In this document: positions 50,601 to 63,689 of the stretch, piece by piece
Layout: the number at the start of each line of letters is the position of its first letter
How positions within the stretch are numbered: the first letter of the stretch is position 1
Origin: Anseranas semipalmata
Taxonomy: Eukaryota; Chordata; Aves; Anseriformes; Anseranatidae
Direction: 5' to 3'
Length of the DNA stretch: 64,000 bases
NCBI GenBank assembly: GCA_013399115.1
Contig: VXAA01001518.1
Span: forward strand, 240,575-304,574
The notes under the pieces: model-generated
What the model saw: the letters and a program-made list of their open reading frames with translations, nothing else
Database searches by the model: none
Told to the model about the DNA's origin: nothing
Made by a program: the position numbers and the translations under genes

Positions 50601-53600
50601 GCTTTATTTCAGAGTGATGTGTATTCCAAACTATCTAATTTTGCTGGGAATACACCAGGGCCTTCTGGCTGCTTTGCCTCATCAATAAAGGTGGACATAG
50701 CCCAGACCTAAATGGGAAAACTGCACAGGTGCTTTACCATGAAAACATTGAGTGAGATGGATGCATAAACCATTTTGATAGATACTGGAGAGAGGCTACA
50801 GTTGCATACACTTCTGTCCTGTGACATACCTACAGCACGGGTATGCTTGTGACATCTTCAGGAGACAAACCTGCTCAAGAAAACAATTTAAAGATCTGGA
50901 CCTCCCTCCCAAAACCTAAGAAAAACACCTTTGATGATGTGAATCACTTACAGTCATCATTTTAATTACTCTCTGCCTGTTACTTTCTGCCAAAGTCTTC
51001 TCACACAGGCAATGTTTTCTTTGAGCACATGTGGAGCGTATGGTAACAGAGCTCTTCTAACTTGTAAAATTAAGGTCTCAAAAGTAATGGGAAGCTTGTG
51101 AGTAGGTCCTCGTGATACTGGAAGGGAGAGAGGCAAATTACGTAATTTACAGGAAGTGCTTTTGGCAGCTTTGCAACTATAATTTCTATAAATAACTGTT
51201 GTAGAAGAAACACAGGGGCACAAAAGAAACTTTGTCAGTATAACAATGATACGCTCTGTCGCAGGGAAATAATGTTACTAGACTTTGCAATAAGAACTAC
51301 ACTCTGAGGCTGTTGTTTTGTATTTTGAAGGAAGAAACTACAGCCTCTATACCTTACTGGGCCAAACTCCTCGGCTTTTCTGAACTGTGCCTGTGGCTGG
51401 TTTCCTTCTTTTTTCTCCTTTGAGTTCTTTACCTGGACTGAATTAGGATCGGTTCGTTGTACTTGGAATGAAGTTCAGTCCTGGGCAGACCTGTTGCCCT
51501 GTGCCATTTCCCACAATTTGGACACAAAGTTTTGTTGGGACAGGTGTTGCTTTCACAGTGTTTAGCACAGCTTGCAGCCTTTAGCCAGCAGCCAAGTAAA
51601 TATAAAGTATAAAAGTATGACCAGCTTTTCTGCAATGCTTCTGGAACAACCTAATTAGGAGCCATAAGGTCTGGCTTTGATTATCTCTGACAGTCTGTTG
51701 TGAAGATCAGTTTGAGACCCAGCCCAGACACCTGGGAAGATTTCCTTTCCCATCACAGCAGTGAATCACTTTGTTTAAGTGGATAGTAGCTTATTAAAGG
51801 TGGAGAAGAAAAGAAAAACAGAATAACTTGTAGTAACTGGGCGTACCTTTCCCAAAGTTAACCAATAAACAAAGTAAAACAATTTAAAGTCTTCCTATCT
51901 AATTTCACAGGAAGAAAACTGTTGGGGTAGCAGGCTGGTTTGCCCCTCTGGTACTAACACCCCATTGGCAGCCTGTGAGCCTCATCTCTCCTTCCAGGAT
52001 AAAAAGGCTGCTGCCTGAAGTCTGAGCTGCCCTCCAGCCAACCCAAGGAACTGCTTCTTCTGGCTCCTCTAGCAAACCATCCCTTTCTGCTCACTATTCA
52101 TCTTCTCCTCTGATTTTTACCCCAACACCCCATTTCCCCAAAGGATCTTCTTAACTAAAGTTCCTTCTCTCTCATTTTAATTAGGTACTTTCATGCCCTG
52201 AAGCTGCAAGCTATGTGAAAGATCAGACAGACCAGACACTCCAGTCTTATTTTGGCTTGGTTGATTAGCCCAGTCTTTCACCTGATGTAGTAATTGTATA
52301 ATTTCCTCTGCTTTCACGTCTGCTTTTTTTCTCTCTCTCTCTCTCTCTTTTTTTTCTTTGCAGAAATGCTTCAGATATGAGAAACTTAAATGAAAATCCA
52401 ATGTCTTTCAAATGCCTATTTCAAACCCCATTGATATATTTCCCTAGGTCTCCTGCACTGGCACCAGCCTCCAGCTGTTTGCTTCCTACTTCCAGGCTGC
52501 CATCCTTTTAGAGGCATGGGGTTCCTTCTGGATGGGGTTCCCCTTCTTCCTTAAGCCTCAAACATCAGGCTTATGGCTCCTTGGCTTATGTCAGATCTTA
52601 CTGGTACAAAGACCATTTGTGGGGTAAGTTTCCTCTTGAACAGTTGTTCTCATTTCATGGAAAAGGCATTTGTTTGCCTGCCCTATGCTTGCTATATTGG
52701 CTATAATTCCTCATCAGCCTTCTCCTCCTTCTGACCTGTCTTTTCATCTTCTCACAGGTTTACCTTTGTGCCTGGAGCTCCTTTCCCTTCACAGACCATG
52801 GATTTTCTACTCTTCTACTCTAGTACTGCCCCGCTACTGCAGTGATCAAACTGGGCTCCAATATCTGGAATATCTGAAGTAGGCTACTGAAGTTAGTATA
52901 TGAAAACCATCTGATTTATAAAGTCAAAAATCAGAGGCAAATAAACTATATTCATGACCGTTACAACCTCTTGAGGGAAAAGACTTTAGCGGATTTTTAA
53001 AACAAGAGGTATATAGCCAGTCCTTCAAAACCAAGTTACATCTTAAAGCATATTACAATGATTATTGGCATCCCCTACAAATAGGCAAGATGCACAGAAC
53101 AATCCTGTGGATTAAATACCATCTCTTTTGCAAACTGGTACCTTTGAATGGTTTTACAGAGTTAAATAAAATGGTTATACAATTTAAACAAAAACAAATA
53201 GTGTATGTGGAAGTGAAGAGGAGGAGAAAAAGTCATGTGGGCTGATGGAGAATAAGCTCTGTTTACCAAAAACAACAAACACACGTGAAAAGAGAAATAG
53301 AGGTAAAGTTCAGGAACAGGAGATGGAAGACCGTATAAGGCAGTGCTGTTGTACTTACAGAGATAAGGAAATGGAAGAAACAAGGACCTTCTCCTGTTCT
53401 AAGACAAGAAGTTATCACATAAAAATGACATCATGGCTCGTATTTTTCCTATCTCCCTCCCTGGAGGTAGCCAACACAGTCTGGGAGTGGAAAAGAATGA
53501 GATTGCTACATCTAATGCATTATCATTTCCAATGAAGTTACAATGCTGTTATGACATGCAGACATGACACTTATCCTACTACAGCTTTCTTCATGGACCT

Positions 53601-54060
53601 TGTAGAGCAACACTCCAAAGCTTCCTTCAATTACAGGCGTTCAGTGTCTGCTGTCTTTGGTAGAGGTGAAATTCATCCCTGTGCATATTTTATGTGCCTT
53701 GTAATAGTACCCACTCTTTCATTTCAGAAAAGGCATTCTCTTGCCCTCCTATGACACTTCTTTGGGATTGCAGCTGGAAGATGTGTCACTGGCACTTCCC
53801 TTTGTTTCCTCTATGAACCACGCTAGTGACAGATGCTGGATTGGCAGACCCACAGAAACAGATACTCCAGGCCACCAGCCTGCACAAGTGGTGACAGTTC
53901 AAGTGTCTGGATTCTGTACGGCATCTATCACTGTGCTGCTAGACCACACAGGTTAATCAGCAGCTGTCAAATAGCACTATTCAAGCATTTCTTCTGACCT
54001 GGGGTGATAACTCACCTGGTTAATATCATGGGAGTACAGCCAAAGCTGATACAAGATTTC
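47673..54060. other. AT-rich intergenic region
   Basis: No supported gene. A degenerate tgtacc-type short repeat lies at about 50058-50096 and a (CT)n tract at about 52330-52347. The 48620-48960 block is AT-rich and homeodomain-site-rich, so it may be a conserved non-coding element. Confidence 0.5.
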
Positions 54061-54062
54061 AG

Positions 54063-54083
54063 TTTCTTTCTTTCTTTCTTTTT

Positions 54084-54158
<75 letters not shown>
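54063..54158. repeat. (TTTC)n polypyrimidine microsatellite
   Basis: About 96 bases are almost pure TTTC units, with one small interruption (cttttttc) near 54079. An ambiguous base follows at 54159. The purine/pyrimidine strand asymmetry is complete. Confidence 0.97.
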
Positions 54159-54174
54159 NAAGACGTTTAGATGT

Positions 54175-54312
54175 TGAGCTTAGAGATATGGTTTAGAGAT
54201 ATGGTTTAGTGTGGGCCTTGTTAGAGTTAGGTCAGAGGTTGGACTAGGTGATCTTGGAGGTCTCTTCCAACCTGAACAATTCTGTGATTCTGTGATTCTG
54301 TGATTCTGTGAT
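54175..54312 (+). mobile_element. CR1-type 3' end, plus strand
   Basis: The stretch gttagagttaggtcagaggt, tggactaggtgatcttggag, gtctcttccaacctgaacaa and then four tctgtgat units is a CR1-type 3' tail. It is short and lies directly between two polypyrimidine tracts. A local 15-bp duplication (tagagatatggttta) lies at its left end. Confidence 0.7.
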
Positions 54313-54360
54313 TCTCTCTTTCTCTCTTTCTCTCTTTCTTTCTCTCTCTCTTTCTTTCTG
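54313..54360. repeat. polypyrimidine CT/TTTC tract
   Basis: About 48 bases of ctctttct-type repeats begin immediately after the CR1 tail. Confidence 0.9.
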
Positions 54361-57300
54361 GGAAGAAGAGCTTCACTCCTTACCACACTGGTCTGCACCT
54401 CTACCTGCCTCTTTAGGGATGCCCTTCTGGCAGTCTGAAGACTGTCCTTCCTGAAAAGGAGAGGAATAGGGAGAACATGCGATGGTGATAACCCATTGGA
54501 GACAGCAGAGTTATCTACCTCATTCTGATCTTTATACTGCTGCCACTGGCACTCAGATTTGGTAATGTTAAGGGTGCTCAAGCATCTCTGTGCTATATTG
54601 CAGTCACTCCTGAATATTTGGATTCATTTGTCAAAGGCAAAATGTGATAGTGAAGCCCATGAAGTACAAAGCAAAACATCAGTCTATAATTGTACACAAG
54701 CCATATCTGTCATTTTTGTGGCTGCATTATGTTAGTGGGTACACCAATTACTTCTCTCAGATTTTTCTGCTTGTTGTCTATCATTTCAAGCTAGTAAATT
54801 CTCACCATTAGCTTAAATGCAGGGCCAGTGCAGTACCTTGCACTTCAAACTATTCTCTGTCACACGAAGAGGCTTAAAGTAGTAAGAGAGTAGTTGGATT
54901 AGGTCAGTATTTTATTACATTCTTTCCACTTCAAGACTTCCTCTTTAAGCAGCTGTGTCTAGGTCTTGTCTCACTTTTGGGTATATGAAGCAATCTCCAA
55001 AAACTTGAACTAAGTCTAAGTCTAAATTGTCCAAAATTCAGTAACAATTTTAGTTGCACAGAAAATATTTTAATAGCAGAACTTAAAAGCAAAAATAATA
55101 TAGAGGTGATGCAAGAGGAATATGTATCCATCTACTCTAATAATGGCATTCATGTTATCAAACTTTAGTCATTTAAGTCTAAGCTAGCTGTGTGGGTTCC
55201 CTATACAACCACCAGAGAGATGCTGGCACCTCTCCAGGGCAATGTATCAGTCATGTCTTAGGCACTTATTTTAGGATCCACTGAAGTGTTTCCTATCAGT
55301 GCCTCCTTCTTCCTTTCCACAAATTATTAAATGAAACTTCATGAGCAGAATAGCTGAACCATGCAGTTAAAATCAGGAGAAATGAGCCTTTCTTCACCGT
55401 GTATCTTAAAATTCAAAAGAATATTCCAGTCAGTGACTGAAATGGCTGGGTACATGAAGAATGACATGCTGCACTTTTCTGACCATTATAACAACAGTGG
55501 GTTTCATATATGGATGTTCCTGTGTCCCTTTTGACTACTAGCTCTAGTATAACTCAATGTTCCAGTATAACACAGGAGTAAGGCTAGTCTGCAAGAATTA
55601 AAAATGGTAAGGCTTTGGCACTTGGATTTTGCACCCACTGAGAAGGAAATGGACAACAGACCGAACAACAGGGATGTCAGACAACTGTTTAAAAGAACTG
55701 CACTCCCTAAATCAGGTCATTACTGACATGTCATGAGACAAATATAAGCACTGGAAGAAAAAAATAGGACGTTTGAAACATTTTTTTCCAGAAGCACGTG
55801 TTTTCCAGAATGGTCATTGCAAGCATTGCTGTCATTTCAAATAGGAACAAGAGTAAGTTTTGGAATTCTGATTTCCCACAAGAGAGAGATCTGATTAACT
55901 GATGTAGAAAATGGCCCTCTGAGATGGGAAATTGCCTCTGACCAATCCTACGTTACCATCTGTCATTATATCAGACCAATCCTGTTTTGTAACACCTCAC
56001 ACTGAAAAAATAGGGTCTTTTAGCAGATTGGTGGGTCTAAACAATACTATTGTTTTTGTTCTTGTTTGTCACACAAGGTCATGAAGAGAGATTGGGAGGA
56101 GCTGTGGAACAATTAGAAACTGGAAGTTCTAAAAAGGAAGGAATTTGATCAGATGGGCCAAGTCATAAGGATTAATTAGATTCAAGAACGTATGCTGACT
56201 TTTAAGTAGTCTGGGCTGGAAATAAAACAGATGGAGAAGTGAGAAAGAATAGAAAACATCGTGTCTGCAAACTGTTCTCTGAGTGGGTGTTTTTGGGAGG
56301 GTGCCAGCTAAAAGATTCAATTTTTGGTAGGAAGAGTATGCATTATCCCCAACCCTATCTATGAGTAATTGACACACAAACTGGCTGATTAGTTAGTTAA
56401 ATGTTTCCTTAGGGAAAAAAAATAAAATATCAGGTTTGTAAGTATATCTGGTGATACATTCTTGGTGACTGAGATACTGTGGCTTGAGAACACTCCCAAT
56501 TTCTGTCACACATCCCCCTCTGCATCTTCTGATAAGCAATTGCAATTCCAAACAACAAAACAAACTATTCCTTACAATTCATTTTTTTTTTTTTTGTGAT
56601 ATTTTTCTCTGATTGTACACATAAAGCCTACAATCCTTCACATTTTAATTAGGAAAAGTAGAAAAAATCTCCGTTCACAGTCCCACTAAAATGGGAACTG
56701 AAAAACACTGTACTTGTCAAGACATAAATCCAAACTCCTCTTTGCTCCTGTAACTTCATTGTCTCTGAAAGCAGGATAGGAGCTGTTTTTCCTCCTTTAG
56801 GCTGAAATGTTGATAACTGTTAAAGCAGAAATAGGGTCAAAATTTTCCGCTTGTAGCAAGTGAGTGAAGCAGAAAATCCATTTTCTGTTAAAACGAATAA
56901 TCCCCAATGCTTATTAGGAGGGAAGATATAAAGCAATAAGGTGTTTCTGAAGTGCTCAGTCTGTTGTTAGGCTGAGCTTGCTGTCTCACCAGAAAACCTG
57001 ATGTGCACTGTTGGCAGCAGGCATCAGTGTCCTGAGGGAGAGGATATACAAGCCTGCAGGAATGTAGATAAATATCTAAGTTCCTACTCTGCATGACAAC
57101 TAAAAAAAAAAAAAAACAAAACAGTGAAACCCTCCAAAGCTCTAAGAAGGGAAGCCCACAAAATAAAGTTCTTCACAGTCACAAGTACCTTACTAAGAGA
57201 AGAGCTAACCATTCTAATTGAAAATATTTCATATTTATTAGATCTAGTCAGAATTCTGTTTTTATTTTTTTATTTTTTTTATTTTAATTTTTATTTTTTT

Positions 57301-58042
57301 AACAAACAAAATTGATATATTTTGGTTTGTCTGGGGATGGGGGAATGTGTGTCCTTTCTTGACCTGATCATTCTCTCTGCATTAATACCCAATGGTTTTG
57401 TCAGTTGTGGTTTACTTGATAACTTTCAGAACCAAAAATGCAGGAAACTAATTTTTTTCTTTTGTGAAATTTCTTAGCATTCTGAAAATAGTTACAGAGT
57501 CTTACAAAAACATCCACTGATTATAACAGCACATCCCAGAGTTCATTTAGTGTAACATGAGGCAAGGATGTGTAATTTTCAGGGGAAGTGGTATTTTAGT
57601 ATAGAATTTTCTAAACACTGTGTATTTGGTCAATTTGGGTCATTCTACAGCTGTCCCTTGGGAATGCTATTTATAACCTCAAAAGAGGCTGAACAGCACT
57701 CACATAAAGGCTGCCACTTTCATGAAAATTAATGATAATCTTACACTGTTCAATGATGAAGAGAGAAGAAGCATTGTGTTAAGCTTGAAGCATGAAGCAA
57801 TAGACAAGTGTGTTTGCACTCCTTTGTCTTGACCTCTCTACCACAGATTGTGATATTGATGATAATGCACTACTCATTGCATTGTCAGCTTAGAAAAATC
57901 AATACAGAAAATGTAAACATATAGATAATTCCTCATCCCTTTCTCTAAAAGGCTCCCAAGAGTCCTCTATAGCACATCACTACAGAGAATATTGTCTTCA
58001 TGTCCTGGAGCTTGCAGGGTGTGGCTTTTCTGCACTTCCATT
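54361..58042. other. AT-rich intergenic region
   Basis: No gene or clear transposon was recognised. A-runs lie at about 57103-57116, T-runs at about 56582-56597, and a T/A-rich tract at about 57258-57300. Confidence 0.5.
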
Positions 58043-58087
58043 AAAAACAAAACAAAACAAAACAAAACAAAACAAAACAAAACAAAA
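58043..58087. repeat. (AAAAC)n pentanucleotide microsatellite
   Basis: About eight to nine AAAAC units occur in tandem. Confidence 0.93.
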
Positions 58088-61000
58088 GACAATCATATTC
58101 AAAATAGTTCCACTAAGACAAGTAACATGTGCAGAGTTTCTGCACATAATCAGTCTTCTTGGTGATAGACTGGTTTGATTTGTAATTTTTAACATTACAA
58201 TTGAACATGGTTTAATTGCAAGTCCAAAGTGCTCTGAAGATTGAACAATTCACTGCCTTAAAAGTTTCCCGCTGGGTTTGCAAGCTGAACTGACTGAGTA
58301 AAAACATCAGAGAGCACTAGAACTAGCACAAGAGCAAGAAAGACAGAAGCAGAAGTTCAGTGTCAAGGAGTGACACTTGGCAGTTACGGTGGCAGCAAGC
58401 TGTTCAACTCAGCTGCTCCTGGCACCACGCGTATAGCACAAAGGGGCTGTGTACGTATCATTGACTGCCATTTGAATACAAGACCACTTTCCATTGACAT
58501 TCTGTGCCGTATCTGTGGCACAGAAATGTACTCGAATATATAATGTGTGTGCATTACAGTGATATAAGTATTCATTATGATGTACCAAATGGTTTAATAA
58601 AACTTACTACCTTTTGAGCAAACTTTCTTTAGATCACTGTAATTAGGACTACATTGCTACTGCTGATGGAGGGAAAGAAGAATTACATTTGTAATACTGT
58701 ATGCTTTGTGTGAAGCATTCTCTGCAGAGAAAAGGCTTCTTTATCCCCCTCTCGGAGCACATGTGAGGACTGCCATAATAACAAGCAGTTTTTCAGCTAC
58801 TTTTATTTTGGTAAGACAAAATGGCTGAAGGCCACAGCTGTTGATTTATTCAGATGCCTAAGGAAACCATTAGCCCGTTGGACCCTGAAGATGAGATTTC
58901 TTTGTGCTAGATGTTAATATAAGGAAATCGCAAGCGGTGCCTGCCAAAGGAACTTAATACTAATGCAAAATGCCAAATGTACCTGAAAGGGAAGGAGGGA
59001 AGTGGCTGCTTATTAGAGAAAAAAATAAATATACAAATGAAAAGCACAGCTTGCTTTTTTTTATTTTCCTTCAGTTTTTAAGTACAGTGTGATACACTAC
59101 AACCAAACTGTGGAGATGAAAACTCTCCTGTATTTAAATCAAAAAGAGTATCTTTAAAACTACATGAATGGTTATACACGTGATTATAACATTTATGACT
59201 ATGTGTCCATGTGTAATGGTTTTTGTCGGGATGACTTGAGACAGAGATGAATCAAATCCTCAAAAGAGATATGGAAGAAAAATGTAATAGCTACCATCAG
59301 GGTAACTAGTCTTTCACTTTGGTGTTATAATGGCCTTGTGGCAGAAATATGATTAATTGTTACCTGTACTTTGCCTGAATTTCAAATATACCCTCCCCCT
59401 AATTCTTTTCCTTCAAGATTTGACAGTTACAAGTACTTTATTTCATACCTGTTCAACAGAAGTGACATTTCTAACACTTTGTTCAGAATTTTAAAAGTAT
59501 TTAGTACCTGGACAAGCTGTCATTTACAATAATGCTTTAATCAGTTTGTAGGAAGTATTTTCGCACCAACAAATTGAGGCCACAGAACTGAAACTTCTCC
59601 AGGCTCCCTGTCTTGTGCTTAGCCCAACAAGGTGGAGGAAGGCATAGGAATATTTGCCATAAGGCAAAGGAATAAGAGTTAAAAACAGTACTTGCTAGTC
59701 AATGCTAGAACTGATTATGGACAAGGGAATGGGATTGACCCAAACCATTGATAATAATGGCGGAAATAGGTTAAAAGAGGTTAAATTTGAAACCAAGGAC
59801 AGAGGAGTTAGTTTCCACCTTCTGATGTTCCTCTACATTTTTCAACCACGAATTTAACCATTTTTGTGGCATTGCCACAACAATTTCCACTTAAAGACAA
59901 TTAGGATAAACTTCCAGAGTTCATATTATTTCCTCCAATTTGCTTGCTTGCTTGTTCAGCGTATGATGCGAGCGCAGATGGTTCACAAAGCCATTTTCAA
60001 TTATTTTGCAGACCAGTTCCTGAGTTCTCATAGATCATTGATGATCCACATTCCATGGTTTGAAAAATATGGCACTACCGAATGATTGTTTCGATAGCCT
60101 GGAAAATGCCACCCCAAATTCCTTAATATCATTCCTTAATACCAGCTATCTGCCGTAACACAGTATTTTTATCCTCCCTTAGCAATGATCCACAAGAAAG
60201 ACTGTGACTAGTTGCTATTTACCTGGCTGGAGGGAGCTGTGCCATAGTTGCAAAGGTTCCAGCCTTTCTAAGAGCCCTATGTAACTGTTAAAATTCCACA
60301 TAAGGGAGTATCTGTTGGGGTGGTAAGAAGGAAAGAAAGAGAAAGTTGGTTTTCCTTCTTTAATGAAAAAAGAAACCNAAAAAAAGTAGATGAAATAATA
60401 GAATTAATAGGATTAAATGTTACTGTGCAACCTTAGTTTTTCCCCTTCTTGAAAATAGAAATTGTTACAGTTTTTATGTACAAAGCAACTGCTCTGTTTT
60501 TATTCTTTCTTTCTTTCTCTTGAGAGTCCTACCTCATCCTGTGGAACAGGCAGATTCACTCTCTACAGAGTGTGAAATGAAGGGAAAAATACTGTGTCCA
60601 TGCTGATTGAATATTTTCCCATAGTTTGTATTTTTGGAAATAAAATATATATCTGCTGCTTCCTCAAACCAGCAGAGGGAGTTTTCTCATCTAAATAATG
60701 TTTTAACTTCTGAAACATAAACCTGTCCTTTTTCTTTAGTAACGTTATGTTACCTCATAGGAACATTTATGGAAAATGAAAGGTGAAATTTTACAGTCAA
60801 GACTGTTTTACTCCTTAGTGCTACAGGCTGTACGCTTCCATGCAATTTTTACGGGTATGGTTGTGCAAGAAGTTGTTGTCATGAAAAATGCAATACAGTG
60901 TTAAAAGCATGAAAATTTGACCCGCCTGGAACGTTTGGGAACAAACTATTTGATTAAAGGGCAGTGTACAATTATTGCAGTACATGTGCTACTCAAATGG

Positions 61001-63627
61001 GCATAGAACAATACCTTGATAACAGCTGACATGATTTTGTTCACAAAAAACTCAGTTCCTTTAATTCCTTGCCCTCTAAGGAGAAGTTTTGAAAGTTCCA
61101 GGTTCAGGTTTCTTAATCTGGAAGCAATAGAGTAATTTTAGGATTCCCACAGTGGCAAAAAAAGTTCAAGTGAAATGTTCACTGTAGCACTAGGAAGAGA
61201 GTCTATCATTATATATTTCTAGTTGTTTTTTTTTTTTTTTTTCTGTGAGAGAAAAAACAAGCATTTCCAGTGATGACAGATTGTATCATTCTTATTTTAT
61301 TTTATGATCTTACATACCAACCTCTATGCAGTGATCTCTCTTGTAAAATAAAGTGATAGCAGTTACTGTGTATCTGAGTATTTTCTATATCTGTGAACGT
61401 CACAAGAATTCCTCTCTCAAAAGCAAAGCAATACATTCTGATATTCCACTAAACTCAACTATAAAGAATTTTAAATGCTGATCTTTCATTTTTATAAGTT
61501 TTGTTGAATAAATTCTACCTTGGAAGAAAATAATCACAGTTACTTTAGGGAACCTTATTGCATTGGAAAATACACTGAAACAGATATGTATTTTTATGCA
61601 TATTGAATTCCCCAGAATCAGAATACTGGGGCTCTACATTCTGCTTGAACTGAAAGAAATGAATGGATAAAAAGAAAGAACTAGTGCTCCCTGTAGATCT
61701 ATCAATATAACACCAAGACTGTATTTTCAAAGGGCAGAAAAAAAAAAAAAAAAAGTTCCATAATACCCAAATGAAAATGGCTAATTAAATGTTTTCAGCC
61801 TTTATAAAAGTGGAAAGTGAGGAAGGAATTCGTTGTAGGTGAATTAGAAGGCAATTATTGGTAAGTATCTAGCACATGACAGATATAGGGCATATAGAAA
61901 AGAAACAAAGTAGTCACATTGCTTAACGGTTGAGCCATAATAGTATTTATTAGCCTAGCACAGATGTATTTTCCTTATATGCACTACAATTGCCAACTCA
62001 TATGGGAACACTAAATATAGGCCCCCGACGATGCTTTAAGTCACACATGAGCAGACTCTTGAGTTTTTGCAAAACTCACAGCAATGAAGTCTTGTCAAAC
62101 TCAGCAAAGCATGAGGCAGACGCAACTGTTCAGCACCATGTAACTCGTGGCAGGATCACAGCCGCAGCGAAGGGCCAGCTGTAGACACTGGTAAAATGGA
62201 AACTGCACAGGGCTGCAGATGATGGACTGAGCAGAGAAGGCTCCTTCAGCAGCCATCCTATTTCCATCTCAATGCTACTGGAAAGGAGACAGAGCCTAGA
62301 AACACAGGCTGGCTGGATGCTGGTGCACTATGATCTGAGTAGACAGGCTTTGAATGAAATTCAATTTTTGTACTCAAGTGGCTAAGAAGCTTTAAACCAG
62401 CCCTGGCCACAGTAATCCAGACATGTAAACATAAGATAGAATTTCAGAAAGCCGGCATCCTGCTTGTCCACAGCGTACGAACTGAGAACCAGTGCTTTGC
62501 TCTCCAGCATGTGCTAGACTGACGAAAAAAGGGCAAATGCAGCCTTATGTCATTGTGAGTATTCAGGGCTGATCCAAAGGTAGAAGTGATCCTTAAGTTA
62601 ACTGGAATGAGCTTCCAGAAGGAAGGTTACACAGAGCTTCTTCAACTCTCTGTAAAAGTGTACTTTTGAATATTTTATTTATCACCTCCTGTACATTCAC
62701 ACTTAGCCTTGAGACAGGTCTCAAAAAGTTAGAGATTGCAATATTGGATCAAATTTATAATTCATCTAATCCTTTATCTTTTTTTTAGCATGTAGTTCTT
62801 CAGAGGAAGTAGAAAAAAAAACACCCAAAGAGAAGACAGATGAGGACAATTCACCCTTATGAAAGTTATTTTCTAAATTTTTGTTGGAAGTGACTTCAAA
62901 CTCTAAGGATGACATTTCCTTTCTGTCCCAAATCTCCTCTTGCTGCCAACTATTAAAAAACTACAGGGGGAAGGAAGGAGTTGTATTTTTGTAAAAAAAA
63001 AAAATAAAAATTCTCCTTTTAAGGGGAGTATCATGTGACCATGTGTATCAGATTTAAACACTGTACCTACTTAAAGGAAATTCTCACAGTCACTTGTACA
63101 TTTCCAGTTCTGCTGTTGGAAGAAATGGAAGCACAGTCTGCCTCAATATCCTGTGAAGGAGACAAAATATCATACTACGATATGGTAAAAACTTGTTTAC
63201 ACCCTTAGACTTCACATTATGTCTTCAATACTCATCTGGCTCATTTTCTGTTTATATTCCATGAGAAAGATGCTAAGCAAAAGCTGACTCCTGGAAATAC
63301 TTGACATTCTTTTTAGGCTAATTTTGTCATGAGCTTGGCTCAAATGGCCTGTCTTGAACCATTCACAAAAGGATGTCTGCAGCAGGGAAGACAGCGCATA
63401 TTCATTTCAGAGAGCCCTGCTGCGTTCTATTCCCTGATTTTCATCAAAACCACATGATGTTTACTTGTCCTTTTGGCCTTGAGGTCACTATTTTTTCTTT
63501 AAATCAGCATAGTTCTAAGTAGTCGTTTTCACTCTTCCCGAGTTTCCCACAAAAAACCTAAACAGTGGCAGCCTGATATAGCTTTGAATACTTCTTTCCT
63601 CCTTTCTAGAAATACATCTTAGTTAAG
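58088..63627. other. AT-rich intergenic region upstream of the right CpG island
   Basis: No supported gene. T-runs and A-runs lie near 61226-61242, 61738-61755 and 62993-63004; one ambiguous base lies at 60378. The segments 58740-58990 and 59930-60020 look unusually complex for AT-rich DNA and could be conserved non-coding elements. Confidence 0.5.
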
Positions 63628-63655
63628 AAAAAACAAACAAACAAACAAACAAAAA
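63628..63655. repeat. (AAAC)n microsatellite
   Basis: About six AAAC units lie just left of the CpG island. Confidence 0.9.
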
Positions 63656-63689
63656 TCACCATCCAACCCTGTAAACTATCCAAAAGCAA

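Noticed and set aside
54180..54581. 133-codon minus-strand open frame with Glu-Lys-Arg repeats
   Set aside because: It is a translation of the CT-rich tract and CR1 tail.
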